The notes: a model not told the origin generated them from the letters alone. Numbered from the stretch's first letter, positions 32,170 to 43,004 are shown. The stretch is DNA of 64,000 nt from Micropterix aruncella (GCA_944548615.1 OX155972.1:2345625-2409624); one strand, 5' to 3'. Numbers and translations are program-made.

Positions 32170-32445
32170 TATCCTCACCGGTGCGTGCTGTGGCGACATC
32201 GCCGCCCCGTACGTCAGCTGTGATGGCGCCCCCTGTGGCTCCGCCTGTTCTTGCGCGCGCCGCTGGTGCCTCTAAGAGGAAGCTGGCGAAAAGGAAGAGG
32301 CCCCCAAGGCCAAGCGCGTCAACGACAACACCAGCGACGACGATATGGATGCCGAAACAGGGGCGGATACCGCGGCTGTGGGGGGTGACTCGACGCTTCG
32401 GCTGCGCTCCGGGCAACACTTTCCTCGCAAGTAGCTAAGGACTGT
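32170..32445 (+). other. GC-rich coding-like fragment
   Basis: An abrupt GC-rich block follows the LINE A-tail. One frame (32181-32438) is Ala/Pro/Arg-rich; another carries a VNDNTSDDDMDAETGADTAA acidic run. Either could be a piece of an R1-type ORF1 (gag-like), but no zinc knuckle is visible. Identity is unresolved. Confidence 0.3.
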
Positions 32446-32621
32446 TTCATCTGAAAAATATTACAATCCCACCCCCCTCCACCCCCTCCCCCCGACAGCG
32501 AATGTACGCCCGAAACTGTATATCTCCGTAGTACTATTTAATCACTCTAGATCAAGCGGGAAAGGAATCCATGGAAGAAAAAGAATGTCGGCAAAGGAAG
32601 AATATTTTGGCTTTAACCTTA

Positions 32622-33345
32622 CATATTCATATTCATAGTCATTTTATTAGTATACTGGTATACAAGTCAGATACAGATTAGCAAACATTCACACATATTA
32701 GCGAACAAACATTTTTTTATCGTAAAGAAACGATAAAATAAACAAAACAAAACGAAGACAAAAAACACAAGAATAATGTAAAAAGAATAAATACAAGACC
32801 AAATGCAAAGAGATCATTAAATACTTTTAGACTTCACTCGAGTAATATTCCTCCAGTGAGTAAAACGCCTTATCTGTAAGGTATCTCTTAAGGCGTCTCT
32901 TAAACACGTCAAGAGAATGCGCCTGCCTAATGTGAGTTTGTTGTAAACCGCTGGGCCGGCGATATAGGCTAGCCTCTCCGACTTGGATAATGCATGACTT
33001 ACCGAACGTAGCATGCTACGGGATCTTGTTGGATAGTGATGATGCACACCATTCACTTCAAAATCGGCTAGATTTCTGCGAAAGAACAGAGCTACTTCCA
33101 TTATATAAATGGACAGCAGCGTCATGATTCAGAGATCTCTAAACAGAGGCCTAGCTGGCGTATCAAGCACTACACGCGCTATTATGCGGACTGCACGCTT
33201 CTGCATAGCGAAAGCCCTCTGCCTGTCGGCTGCTCGCCCCCATAACTCCGCGCCGTACGTTAGCAGTGAATGAACAGCGCGGATAAATCGAGAAATGAAG
33301 CGATCCGATAGAGTGCATAGCACGCTCTTTCCTCGCCAGGAAAGT
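32622..33345 (-). pseudogene. LINE RT C-terminal fragment
   Basis: The minus strand encodes AVHSLLTYGAELWGRAADRQ then RAFAMQKRAVRIIARVVLDT (frame 33129-33404) and, after a stop, VHHHYPTRSRSMLRSVSHAL, KSERLAYIAGPAVYNKL and WRNITRVKSKSI (32817-33125). These are the conserved C-terminal blocks of a CR1/L2-group RT. The break near 33127 is a stop or frame change. The 3' UTR ends in repeated ATGAAT near 32622-32645. Catalytic motifs are absent. Confidence 0.8.
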
Positions 33346-33445
33346 AAAATCGGTTGTGATACCCCAAGACTTTCCGGCAAGTAGACAACCGCCCCGCTTG
33401 CCAAACCTAACCCAAGCGCCCCCCCCCCCCCCGCGCGCCAATTGT
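33345..33445. repeat. Family Y fragment with C run
   Basis: ACCCCAAGACTTTCCGGCAA leads to a C-rich end with a 13-C run (33420-33432). Same phrase order as other family Y copies. Confidence 0.5.
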
Positions 33446-33449
33446 AGTA

Positions 33450-33895
33450 TTTTACGTGTATATGTGTAGTATTTTACGTGTTATTAAAATGGTATTTTTT
33501 TTTAAATATTTTTCTTAAATATAGCGGATTTTAAATAAATATTATTTGCGTCACTTGTATACATGATATTCCAACCAATCAACGTAAAGGCCGGCTAATT
33601 CCTTCGTTGTTCACCCTGGTGGATGCTCTTTTCCGTTGAATGAAATCCGCAATTTTTTTAACGATAGGTATTACGTTGAAATTGTATATACTTTATAATA
33701 ATTAAATCTGACTTTATTTATGCTAAGATGCCAAACGTTGCAAAGTCTAAATGTGTGTGTTCTTTTATTTTCTTCTTTGTTCTTCCTTTCTTTTTTCACT
33801 GCTATCCAGTTGCCATGGCAACTTATGCTGTCCGTTCGTGCGGTTGAACTTGCTGTCTCCCTTTACTACTTTGCATTGGTGCGCTGAAAATAAGC
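33450..33895. other. Unassigned
   Basis: AT-rich with a duplicated GTAGTATTTTACGTGT phrase at 33445-33480. No coding frame recognised. Confidence 0.3.
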
Positions 33896-33919
33896 ACGCT
33901 TACGCATGATGAATTGCAA

Positions 33920-34349
33920 ACAAGAAATGTTTATTTCAGCTATACTGAAGCTATCCTAAGTTACGCCATTGCAATCTGGGGAAATTGTTATGCTTGTCAT
34001 AGGGAACCCATATTTATACTCCAAAAGAGGCAGTACGAATAATTGCAAAGGTGAAAAGGGAAGAATCGTGTCGACCCATTTTTAAAAGGCTAAGAATCCT
34101 CACCCTAACCTCACTCTATCTAAGTTACTGACTGAGTTTTTTAAGAATAAAGAAACACATTATAAAAAGTTTTCAGATACACATATTAAAAATACGAGAA
34201 TTTTTTTTTTTTTTTATTCCATGTAGGTACTAAACTAAACACAGCAAGGCAAGACACAAATACTCCGGGCCATATTGCTTTAACAGGCTACCGGAAAGTT
34301 TAAAAACAATTCAAGTGGAAAGCTTATTCAAAAAATTACTTAAAGAATT

Positions 34350-34375
<26 letters not shown>
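33920..34375 (+). pseudogene. LINE RT C-terminal fragment
   Basis: Piecing frames, the plus strand encodes YTEAILSYAIAIWGNCYACH, FILQKRAVRIIAKVKREESC, RPIFKRLRILTLTSLYL, then after frameshifts HKYSGPYCFNRLPESLKTIQ and SLFKKLLKELLF. This is the C-terminal domain of a CR1-group RT, too broken for a single frame. The tail is (ATTT)n at 34350-34382. It is followed at once by the Helitron. Confidence 0.75.
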
Positions 34376-34381
<6 letters not shown>

Positions 34382-34441
34382 TAGTATTGCACAAGTTCGT
34401 TTGTACAGTTTACCATATCATGTTGTATATATATATATATA

Positions 34442-35149
34442 CTAGATGACCTGGTGAACTTCGTACCACCTAAAATTGATTTGTTTGCGACTCTTGATTC
34501 TAAGCATTTATTGATTCTAATCAACCTTCCAAATCCAATTAATTGAAATCTATAATATGGCAGAATCGTGTACGGTTTGAGTTTCGTTCGGTGATTAAAT
34601 GAAAGTCGTTTTATAATTAAAATAAATTCAATGTATTTAATTTACATGATAAAATATTAATGCTTTTTCGACTTTTCCGACTTTTTTGCATTTTTCGACT
34701 TTCTTGACTTTTTCGACTTTTTTGACTTTTTCGACTATTTGGACTTTTCCGACTTTACGACTTTTCCGACTTTTTCGACTTTTTCTACGTTTTCGACTTT
34801 TTCGACTTTTTTGACTTTTTCGACTCTTTTGACTTTTTTGACTTTTTCGACTTTTTGACTTTTTGAAATTTTACACAATCGCACGGAATGAATAACAGTT
34901 ATGGATGGTGCAGCTGTCAAACAATAGGATCGCCGCGAACGCCATCTATTGAAAGGGGCCCATTTCCCAAAAAACCAATTTCGATTTTTTCGATTTTCAG
35001 TTGTTTCTTTTAATTTTTCCTAAATATTTTTTTTGTAAACCACCAATCAAGGCAAACACAGCAAAAGAATAATCATTCAAATCGGTCGAGTCATTTTCGA
35101 GATCTTGCGAGACTAACGCTCGGCGATTCATTTTTATATATAAGAAGAT
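34442..35149 (-). mobile_element. Non-autonomous Helitron, complete ends
   Basis: On the minus strand it starts TCTTCTTATATATAAAAATG and ends GGTGGTACGAAGTTCACCAGGTCATCTAG before T. The 5' 330 bp match 37205-37533 (autonomous-type copy). The interior has acquired a tandem GACTTTTTC tract. No protein remains. Confidence 0.8.
34665..34866. repeat. Tandem (GACTTTTTC)n minisatellite
   Basis: About 20 copies of a 9-10 bp unit, GACTTTTTC/T, with slight variation. On the minus strand it would read KVEKVEK, which is an artefact of the repeat. It lies inside the Helitron and is absent from its relatives. Confidence 0.9.
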
Positions 35150-35299
35150 ATAAGAAGATAGATAGAATAAAACATTATGGAAAAAAGGCCGAGGGTGGTA
35201 TACATGAAACTGCTGAAAGGACGCGCGAAAAAAAGTGTAAAAAAGGACAGTAAGCGAAAAAATCAGGTCATGGAAGGAATTAAAAGTAGGTACCACTTG

Positions 35300-36095
35300 T
35301 ATAACGTGCCTTGAACACAACCGGTATGACGGCGACGTTTAGCCCCTCATATTTGTTCTTCGGAGGTGGACGATTCCATGCTTACGGTGAACACGGATTA
35401 AGTATAACGTGGGTGGTACGGTATAGCTACGACCATATTTCATATCAAAGAAAGCGTATTTTTTCTCAAGAAAATTAGCCCCTAGATCTTCGTAATGCAA
35501 AGTTGCAGGTAATAAACAAAATGATAACAAAAATAACCGAGTAAATTTTTTTAATAAGTGCAGCAGCCAGGTCATGGTGAAACTTAGAACAGGCTATCAT
35601 AATTAAATGCGTATACAAAATTTCGTGTCTGTGCTGTTGACCGTTGAGGAGTTCCCTTGTTGGAAGCCAACCCTGGGTGCCAAAGTCCTGTCTTGATGAA
35701 ACTTAGATCGGGCTGTCATAATTGAATGCATATACAAAATTTCGTGACTGTACTGTTGACCGCTGAGGAGTCCCCTCGTCGGGAGCCAATCCTGGGTATA
35801 GAGTCAGGGCATGCTTGCTATATAAAACGCATTGTCATCGGAGCTAAACCAACATGTAAATTTTCAACTTCATATGATAATATTTGAGGAGTTCCCTCAA
35901 TTCCTCATGGATCACATCATCAGAACAAAATTTTGATAAAGATGTGACCAATCTGGAAGTACATCCTTTCAAATAAAACGAATTTTCCAAACCAATTCAT
36001 AAATGACGGATTTCTGAGGTAACAAACATTTAAAGAAAAATACGATCGAATTTATAACATCCTCCTTTTTTTTAAGTCGGTTAAAAATAAATCGG
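35300..36095 (+). repeat. Widespread-type repeat ending CTCCTTTTTTTTAAGTCGGTT
   Basis: Two internal direct repeats of about 115 bp (about 35578-35690 and 35695-35805) share TGATGAAACTTAGA, GGCT.TCATAATT, ACAAAATTTCGTG and TTGACCG.TGAGGAGT. The end, AACATCCTCCTTTTTTTTAA then GTCGGTTAAAAA, is a phrase I recall as very common in lepidopteran repeats. The class is uncertain. No protein. Confidence 0.6.
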
Positions 36096-36389
36096 CTGTG
36101 GTCTACGATCTATAGGACCTGACAGGAAAACGAAAAGAGCTTTATCATTTGAAGGTCATGTTCACAGCAGACTAAGATGTTAAAATTTCAAATCCACACC
36201 ATCGCAAAGAAGAGGAAGAAATCAAGAATCACACTCATGAAAGCAAAAATGAGAAATATAGTAGAACGGACTAACACGGATATCATAGCATATTGCAACG
36301 GATAAATAGGTCAATAATTTATCAAAAGAAATACAAACAAAATCAAATAATTTAAAATGTGTCCATAAGGTAAACTTAGTAATATAAAT

Positions 36390-36487
36390 CCACAACATGA
36401 CAACTCTACGGTTGTGGTAGAAAATTCCCACGCCCACACAATTTCTAACCTCTGCCTTAGAGCCGTCTGTAAATATGATGTCCAAGC
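36390..36487 (-). pseudogene. RNase H fragment of a LINE
   Basis: DIIFTDGSKAEVRNCVGVGI followed by FYHNRRVV is the first strand pair of an RNase H domain with the catalytic Asp in FTDGSK. Only about 30 codons remain, probably from an I/R1-group element. It lies directly downstream (minus sense) of the Helitron Rep fragment. Confidence 0.7.
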
Positions 36488-36604
36488 CAGGGGACCGGGA
36501 CGATATAAGGTCAGAAAATACTACATTGTTTAGGGTGGGGACTGCCCTACTGGTTTTTTCATCAAACTGTTTGAGGGATGATGTACGAAGTAGTAAGTCT
36601 GTCG

Positions 36605-37533
36605 GAGAAGGGAAGGTGAAAGTCTTACTACTGTTCTCTCTGCACCGTAATCGATTTCCGGATCGTAATGGAATGCCGCTTGTTCCAGGTTGACAGGAAC
36701 ACTGCGACGGCGCAATCGGTCATGTTGATTTTGTCGTGATTGCTGGCGTTGTGAATGTTGTGCACGAAATTGTTGCATTATCAATGTATTCGCTTGTCGT
36801 TCATTTTCAGTCGCTCTCAAACATAATTCGGACATGCCAATACCACTATTTTCATTATCCGTCGCTCGCTGGTCATCAGTGCGCCTTGCACGTGAAGTAA
36901 GATCGCCGCGCATTTGACTGACTTCGACGACCTATGTTACCTATTCTCCTCGGCATTATAATGAACACTGTAAAAAGACACGGAATTGTTTTCAGTCACT
37001 CAAATCTGTCGAACATTCCTTGAGAACTTAACAATATTGAAATCCTCAGACTAAGGCCAAATTTGTAGTTATGTATAAGCCTGCAAAGTCTATTTACCTT
37101 TATATAATGGCTGATCAAAGTGATTTTTTGCAAAATGCAATTAAATTCGCTTGAAACAAATCTATTCTCCAATCCCACTACCTTTTTTAAAAGAAAAAAC
37201 GACGTTAAATGTAATAACAATTTCACACAGTCCCGCGGAATGAATTATGAATGGCGTAGCTGTCAAACAATAGAATCTATTGTTAGAAAATATAGATAGC
37301 GCCATCTATTGAGAGAAATACGAAGTGGCCATCCCTGGAAGTACTAATTTCGATTTTTTCGTTTTTTTAGCTGTTTCTTTGGGTTTTTCCTAAATATTTT
37401 TTTTTGTAAACCACCCCTGAATCAAGCCAAACAAAATAAAAGAAACATAATTCAAATCGGTCGTGTCATTTCCGAGATCCTGCGAGACTAACGCACGGCG
37501 ATTCATTTTTATATATAAGAAGATAAGAAGATG
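36605..37533 (-). mobile_element. 5' part of an autonomous-type Helitron
   Basis: On the minus strand it begins TCTTCTTATATATAAAAATG like the short Helitrons and shares about 330 bp of leader with them. It then continues into coding sequence for the Rep N-terminus. Similarity ends near 36605. No CTAG 3' end is seen before 34442, which belongs to another complete copy, so this one is 3' truncated. Confidence 0.75.
36610..36956 (-). pseudogene. Helitron Rep-helicase N-terminal fragment
   Basis: A start ATG at 36956 gives MPRRIGNIGRRSQSNARRS. A frameshift near 36905 moves into TSRARRTDDQRATDNENSG, an ATENERQA...QQFRAQHSQRQQSRQNQHDR region, and finally NLEQAAFHYDPEIDYG. An Arg/Gln-rich N-terminus followed by an AAFxYDxxIxY motif is the pattern I know from animal Helitron RepHel proteins, upstream of the Rep zinc finger. 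The HUH endonuclease and helicase are missing. Beyond IDYG the frame runs into unrelated sequence. Confidence 0.75.
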
Positions 37534-37741
37534 AGACGTTAGCAAAAAACTGATTCTTGAGGAGACAGAGTAATGAATAAAAGTCGCCTAACTAGGCCAG
37601 GGCCTGTTCTAAGGAAGACTTTATAAAATATTGTTTAGATGTATCTAATCAAATTACTAAATAATTATTATATTAAAAAAAATAAAATTAAAATGAAAAC
37701 AATTAAAATTTGTAGAAATTCTATTACTTTTATAATAATTA

Positions 37742-38540
37742 TTAACGTGTAGAGTAAAAGTAAAAATATATGTTTGAAAGTAAAAATATATGTCTAAAAT
37801 TGAAGAATAATGCGAAAAATGAATATACAAAAAAATTATATACAATATTCAACATTCCATTGATGTTTTCCCTGCCTTCTGTAATAAGCCACCTAGAAAC
37901 CGATTTTTTAAATTTGTTTTTGGTTTCAATACGTTTAACGACATCAGGCAGGTAGTTGTACATTCTCGGTGCTATGAAGTTGAAATGTCTCTGTCCGAAA
38001 GTCGTACGAGCTCTTGACACTATCATATCGTCATTCTTTGCAGCTCTGGTGAGTCTCACTCGTACGTTAATAAGTGGCATTTTGAATTTTGCGTGTATCA
38101 AGGCTATCTTAATGTACAACAGTCTTGGGTCCAAAATATTACTATCTTTATATAACTGGTTCGTAGGATATCGATACGGTTTACGCTCGATAATTTTTAG
38201 TATACACTTTTGCGCTAATTCAAGAGGCTGGAGGATAGTTGATGCACAACCACCCCACCCGATTATGCCATAACAAAGAATGCTTTGTCATAATGCACAA
38301 TACGTATTTTTTAGTGTTCCTGGGTCTAAAATATTTCTCACTTCGCGGAATACGTAGGAAAGTTTTTGAACCTTGCTTGTCAACATCTCAATGTGCTTTT
38401 GCCAACGCAGCATATTATCAATTATTATTCCGAGATATTTTACGTGTTCTGTCCTTTCCAGGAAAGGGCAGTTACATTGCTGTGTATTTTTACATGAGTG
38501 AATAGTTACGGTATGATATGGTGATGGCTTTCCCTTACTA
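37742..38540 (-). pseudogene. LINE RT C-terminal domain
   Basis: Downstream of the RT frame the minus strand reads VKYLGIIIDNMLRWQKHI-like sequence, YGIIGWGG, LELAQKCILKIIERKPYRYP and then, in the open frame 37742-38134, LDPRLLYIKIALIHAKF, MIVSRARTTFGQRHFNFIAP and RMYNYLPDVVKRI. This domain follows the RT in CR1-group elements. The last 45 codons are Phe/Tyr/Ile-rich and may be read-through of UTR. Frame changes near 38540 and 38134. Confidence 0.8.
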
Positions 38541-39350
38541 AAAGTTATATATTTCGTTTTTTTTAATATTTAGTCTAAGAAGCGATTCATCTAACCATTC
38601 ACTTGATTGATTAATACCAGCATTGGCTGCACAGAAAGTGTCCCTCCAGGTATGCCCATCAAAGATAATGACTGTGTCATCAGCAAAAGAAATGGTTTTC
38701 CCCACCAGATCGCATAATTTATTTATGTAAATGAGAAATAAAATAGGCCCGAGAACACTACCCTGAGGAACGTCAAATGGCAGGTCTTCCGGTTTGCTAG
38801 TTACATTATTAATGGTGATAATTTGTTTTCTATTTTGCAAATAGGTCTTAAACCAGTTGACTGTGACATGCTGGATTCCAACTTCCCCCAACTTCCGAAC
38901 GAGCTTATCGTACGAGACCGTATCGAATGCCATTGCGAGATCCAAGAAAACAGCTATGCACTTTTTATCCTCATCCACATTACAATTAATAATACGTGTC
39001 ACTTATGCGATTGCATCAGTTGTGCCAATTCCTTCTCTAAACCCAAACTGGTTATTAGATAAAAGATTGTTTTCTTTTAAATATTTCAGAACACGTTTTT
39101 TTGCGACTTTCTCTATAATTTTGGATAAGGTGCTTAAAAGAGCAATTGGCCTATAATTATTTATATCCATTCTGTTACCACTTTTAAATATAGGAACTAC
39201 TTTAGCGCATTTAAGTGCTTCAGGAAATATGCCCTGCTTGAAACTATAATTGACTATGTGTGCTATGGGACCACTTAGTTCATTTTTTGAGTTTTTGAAA
39301 ACTTTTGAATTGAGATTGTCAATACCTGGAGAGGAGACATTTTTTAATGA
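38538..39350 (-). pseudogene. LINE reverse transcriptase core
   Basis: The open frame 38538-39002 carries AVFLDLAMAFDTVSYDKL (first catalytic Asp at residue 21), FDVPQGSVLGPILFLIYINK and SFADDTVII (FADD at 106-109). Upstream, in a different frame to about 39350, are FPEALKCAKVVPIFKSGN, NNYRPIALLSTLSKIIEKV and NNQFGFREGIGTTDAI, i.e. RT motifs 1-3. A single frame change near 39003 splits the domain; the catalytic residues themselves are intact. Confidence 0.88.
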
Positions 39351-39557
39351 GTATCATTTGGGAAATTTCTTCCGATGTTGTGGGAGTTAAATAAAACGAC
39401 ACCGTAGGGGTAGTCTGAGAAGAAACAAACCCTGTTGAATCACTTCTACTTTGTATGTGTTTGGCTAAATTCTGCCCTACACCGGCAAAATGTTTGTTAA
39501 CATAATCGGCGAGTATCCGCGGAGAAGTATCTGTATTTATGATTTCCTTTCCGGTGT

Positions 39558-40736
39558 TTAACTGATATATGGATTGTTTAGCTTTGGATCACCATTTGCT
39601 TTCCGTAATTCATTTTTGTAATATCTGACTTTAGTGTTGTGGATTATTTTATTACATATGTTTCGATACTGTTTAGCCTTATCTTTTAAACCTAGGTTAT
39701 CAGGTCTACGCCGTGATGCTAAGTGGGGTTTATCTCTTCTATGTATACAGAATAATAGTCCATCCGTCATCCAAGGTTTGTATGTTTTTTGTTTATGTTT
39801 TATAGCAACCGGTTTAATGGAACAGTTCGAATTAACCACGCTTTGAAGTAGATTTATAAATAATTGAGCTGCACTATTCACGTCGACTTGATCGTAGATA
39901 GCCGTCCAATCAATAGCAGTGACTTCTTCTCGAATTTTGTCATAGTTAAATGTCTGTTTTATTATTTGGTTTTTTGTCTTTTTCATGTGGTTAAGATTAT
40001 ACTTCATTTTAAATAAAATAACATTATGATCTGCAATTGATGTTTCATAAACTATTGATATGGTTGGATAACGGTATCGGCACATTATATGATCTAAGCA
40101 TGATTTAGAGGGTTTAACTTCACGCGTAGGGGTCTCAACAAGACAAACCAATCCATAAAGTGTAAGAAGCTCTAGATAGTCATTTGCCTGGGGGTGTATT
40201 TTTCCATTTATAGATATGTTCATATCTCCTGTTAATATTAAGTTATTTATGTTGGAGATTGTTTTTAGCAAATCGTTCAGACTCGTTAAAAATTTGCAAA
40301 TATTGTGAACAGAAGGACTTCTATAGATACCTACAATACAGATTGTCTTGTGTAATAAAACCTGTAAGCAGTTTGCCCCAAATATACTCACCTCATTGAC
40401 GGTTATTTCTGTTACTTGTTCACTCGCATAGATGACAACTCCATCATTTTGTAGTTTATTCAATTTGGTATAGTATGAACTATAGCCCGATATCCCAATT
40501 GGAACAAAGTGCTTCCCAATCCAAGCTTCCGTTAGAATTATAATATCGAAATCAATTTGTAGATCTTGTAGCATTACGAGAAGCTGATCGAATTTTTTTT
40601 GTAGACTTCTGATGTTAAGACAAATTATTCTCGGGCCTATTCCTTCTGCTAGAACTACCCTACAAGTATTGACATTTGATGTCACATGAGCCTCATGTGA
40701 ATTTGCGTCAAAAACATTTATTATATTATTATCCAT
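39558..40736 (-). CDS. LINE APE endonuclease, N-terminal part of ORF2
   Basis: The 392-codon open frame has the apurinic-like endonuclease signature: CLNIRSLQKK (Asn at 41), ILTEAW with catalytic Glu at 70, YRSPS at 138-142, LTGDMNI (170-174) and IADHNVI with Asp 236/His 237. A linker with KHKQKTYKPWMTDGLL follows, typical between endonuclease and RT. The ATG at 40736 lies about 370 bp after ORF1, as expected for ORF2. The frame ends at 39558, before the RT, at an inactivating lesion. This enzyme nicks target DNA to prime reverse transcription. Confidence 0.88.
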   Translation of the reverse strand: MDNNIINVFDANSHEAHVTSNVNTCRVVLAEGIGPRIICLNIRSLQKKFDQLLVMLQDLQIDFDIIILTEAWIGKHFVPIGISGYSSYYTKLNKLQNDGVVIYASEQVTEITVNEVSIFGANCLQVLLHKTICIVGIYRSPSVHNICKFLTSLNDLLKTISNINNLILTGDMNISINGKIHPQANDYLELLTLYGLVCLVETPTREVKPSKSCLDHIMCRYRYPTISIVYETSIADHNVILFKMKYNLNHMKKTKNQIIKQTFNYDKIREEVTAIDWTAIYDQVDVNSAAQLFINLLQSVVNSNCSIKPVAIKHKQKTYKPWMTDGLLFCIHRRDKPHLASRRRPDNLGLKDKAKQYRNICNKIIHNTKVRYYKNELRKANGDPKLNNPYIS

Positions 40737-41109
40737 TGCGGTCGTAAAATACGGAATGACTAAGATGAATATTATAACTCAAGTGATCCAAGGCACCGAC
40801 AGATGTGCTGGTTTTATGGTACAAGAGGTAACTCAGAATAGTGTTTGAATGTATGAATATTGTATAATCAAATATCATGAATAATCTATTATTCTTATTA
40901 TTAAAATACCTAAAGCAAATAAAAAATGCAATTGAAAGTCTGAATAAAAAATTATAGTCTTATTAATATTATTTTTATAATTGTTGTATATGCAATGGTC
41001 ATATATTTTTAAAGATATCTGAATAGTAATCAAAAGAAAAATTAAAATTAAAAGAAATTCCAAGTTAAAAGAGTTGACATTGATAATGTTATATAAAAGT
41101 GGTTTTATT

Positions 41110-41807
41110 TCAATTCTAAAAAAATGCGATCATTAGTTATTAAAACAGGTTTAATGTTATCATCCTGACGGATAAATATCCTGCCGTTGTTCACCCATAC
41201 CTATTTAAAGCGGTTTTCACGAGCAAATGCTTTAGCGCGGCCTAGCAGATATTTTATTGTTCTAGTTAAATTCTCAGAGACATCTATGGGTGCAGTACTA
41301 TAAGAAATGCCTAAATCCCTTGTATTCAGTTTTTTTGCTAACATCCTTACAAGTTTTATTATAATGTTTTACGGTCTTTAGGAGGTTATTTCGCTTCGCT
41401 TCGTGATGGAATTTTACTACTATGGCTCTGGGTTTTTTGTCTGATTTTTTGTAGAATTGTCGAGAAATGTTCAAAATGTCGTCCGATTTGATTTCGCAAT
41501 TTACGTGAGAACCAATCTTTTCTAGGAGTTGCTGTAAATTTTTGTGTTCTTCAGGAATTCCTCTAATTTCTACATCACATCTCCTCTGCTGCTGTTCAAA
41601 ATTGTCGGTCTTGTATTGTACGAGCGATAATTTTTCGTTTAATTCTTTATTGGTTTTCTGCAGGATTGGTATGACTAGATTCTGCTTCTCAAGCATTTCT
41701 ATTCTTTCAGCCAAATTATTATAGCGATTTGATAGAAAATCGGCCGATTTTATGATATCCTCATTTTGTTTCTTAAGCGAATCCATTCTTTTTGCTATCA
41801 CATTCAT
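41110..41807 (-). pseudogene. LINE ORF1 with FP25K-like C-terminal domain
   Basis: The frame from 41807 begins with a predicted coiled coil (heptad-like MDSLKKQNEDI, LAERIEMLEKQN, about residues 8-75). RRCDVEIRGIPEEHKNLQQL at about 77-96 and RAIVVKFHHEAKRNNLLKTV at about 128-147 follow. After a frameshift near 41310 the strand continues FKYVWVNNGRIFIRQDDN. The EIRGIPE / IVVKF / VWVxNGxIFxR series matches the domain named after baculovirus FP25K, which I know from insect retroelement ORF1 proteins. It likely acts as the RNA-binding coat of the RNP. The start may be slightly upstream. Confidence 0.75.
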
Positions 41808-41828
41808 TTTGTCATCTATGTAAGAAAT

Positions 41829-41888
41829 TATGGATTTTCTAAAGTCGATTAAATGTTTTTCAATTTAATCGACTTTAGAAAATCCATA
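41829..41888. repeat. Perfect hairpin at LINE 5' end
   Basis: Arms 41829-41853 and 41864-41888 are 25-bp perfect complements (TATGGATTTTCTAAAGTCGA...) with a 10-nt loop. Beyond it AAAATCCATAGACAAA is repeated three times to 41937. This marks the 5' boundary of the LINE. Confidence 0.9.
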
Positions 41889-41939
41889 GACAAAGCTTAA
41901 AATCCATAGACAAATTTAGAAAATCCATAGACAAATTAA

Positions 41940-42725
41940 TTAGACAAAGCTTTTTATTCGATCGAGGAGTTTGATAATTTTAAATGTTTTTTTAATTTTT
42001 TTGCCCATTTTTTGACAATTTTAAATAGATTTTTTTAATCATTCTGACTTTTTCTGATTTTATATTTCTTGATTATTTTAATTTGTAGTTTTAGTAATTA
42101 CATCTTAAAAATGATTTTCAGTATCGCCAGTACTAAAATGTTGCAAACCGACATGTCCTAAAAGCAATAATGAAGTAATTTTGAACTGTATGTACGTGGT
42201 GATAAATTTGGATATTGTAAAAACGGACTAATAGACTGTAATTTAAATGTACCTAGATCTGTTGTAGAGTTTCTACAATCTGTTAAGATTTTTTTGGAAA
42301 TAAATTGAAATTGAAAATATATTGCCCAGCTGACTATTTAAAACCCCTAATCCCACTAAAATATGCCGCATCACCTCCAACAAACATCACGTATATTTGA
42401 CTTTCATTTAAAACGCATTCCAGGTACCAACCAAGACTAATGGTACTATTTTTAGGAAACTTCGAAGAAATCTTCACTGCGTAGGCGTACAATTTCCCGG
42501 GAGTTTTTCGCGGCGTTTCCGAGAACATTAATTAAATTTTCCTGTTACAAAAATCTTATTTGTTAGTTTGCTTGAGAAATTTGTTTGCACACACAATTAG
42601 ATTACATCATGGTGGGCTTGTTGCCAAGCGGCAATATCTTACGACAATACTGCCAGGGATATTATGACTAAATGTTTACTTGGCCTAAGGGAACGTATTG
42701 TAAACGCACATGGTTATTTCAAAAG
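41940..42725. other. Unassigned
   Basis: AT-rich. Short frames at 42334-42528 and 42672-42872 have no recognisable family. Nothing further. Confidence 0.3.
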
Positions 42726-42729
42726 TGGC

Positions 42730-42995
42730 ATGACAACAGGTCAATATCCACCCCGCTGCTTAGGAAACAGTATATTTCCATAGTCTCCAGACTCCTTCAG
42801 CAATTAGTCAGAATGCACAACCGATTAGCTTCGCCGACCGTCCGACCTTCGTCCACCAGCTTTGAGGCCTGAGACACGGGAGTCTTACCCGGGGTAGCCT
42901 TCCACTCGAGGAGGCTTCTTAATAGGAGCTGAATCGTGAGTTGATCCGATCCGAAGTGGATCTTGTGGCCCAAGCTGCACGAAACCGTTCGCCAC
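42730..42995 (+). repeat. Family X, diverged copy D
   Basis: AGGAAACAGTATATTTCCAT, AGTCAGAATGCACAACCGAT, CGGGAGTCTTACCC and GTGGATCTTGTGGCC parallel copy A (10650-10880). The copy at 50990-51300 is its closest relative, inverted: CGTGCAGC, GAACGGTTTCG and ATTCAGCTCCTATT are shared. Confidence 0.55.
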
Positions 42996-43004
42996 CGAGT
43001 GTGT

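Larger units (their letters stand above)
37540..41888 (-). mobile_element. Near-complete LINE (CR1 group), 4.3 kb
   Basis: Minus-strand order: 5' hairpin (41829-41888), ORF1 (41820-41110), endonuclease (40736-39560), RT (about 39350-38540), C-terminal domain (38540-37742), 3' UTR to about 37540. All parts are collinear but broken by several frameshifts. The 3' UTR phrase GAACAGGCCCTGGCCTAGTT echoes the LINE at 8349. A Daphne/Crack-like clade is inferred from RT wording. Confidence 0.85.

Noticed and set aside
34735..34920. Lys/Val/Glu-rich 61-codon protein on the minus strand
   Set aside because: It is the translation of the 9-bp minisatellite.
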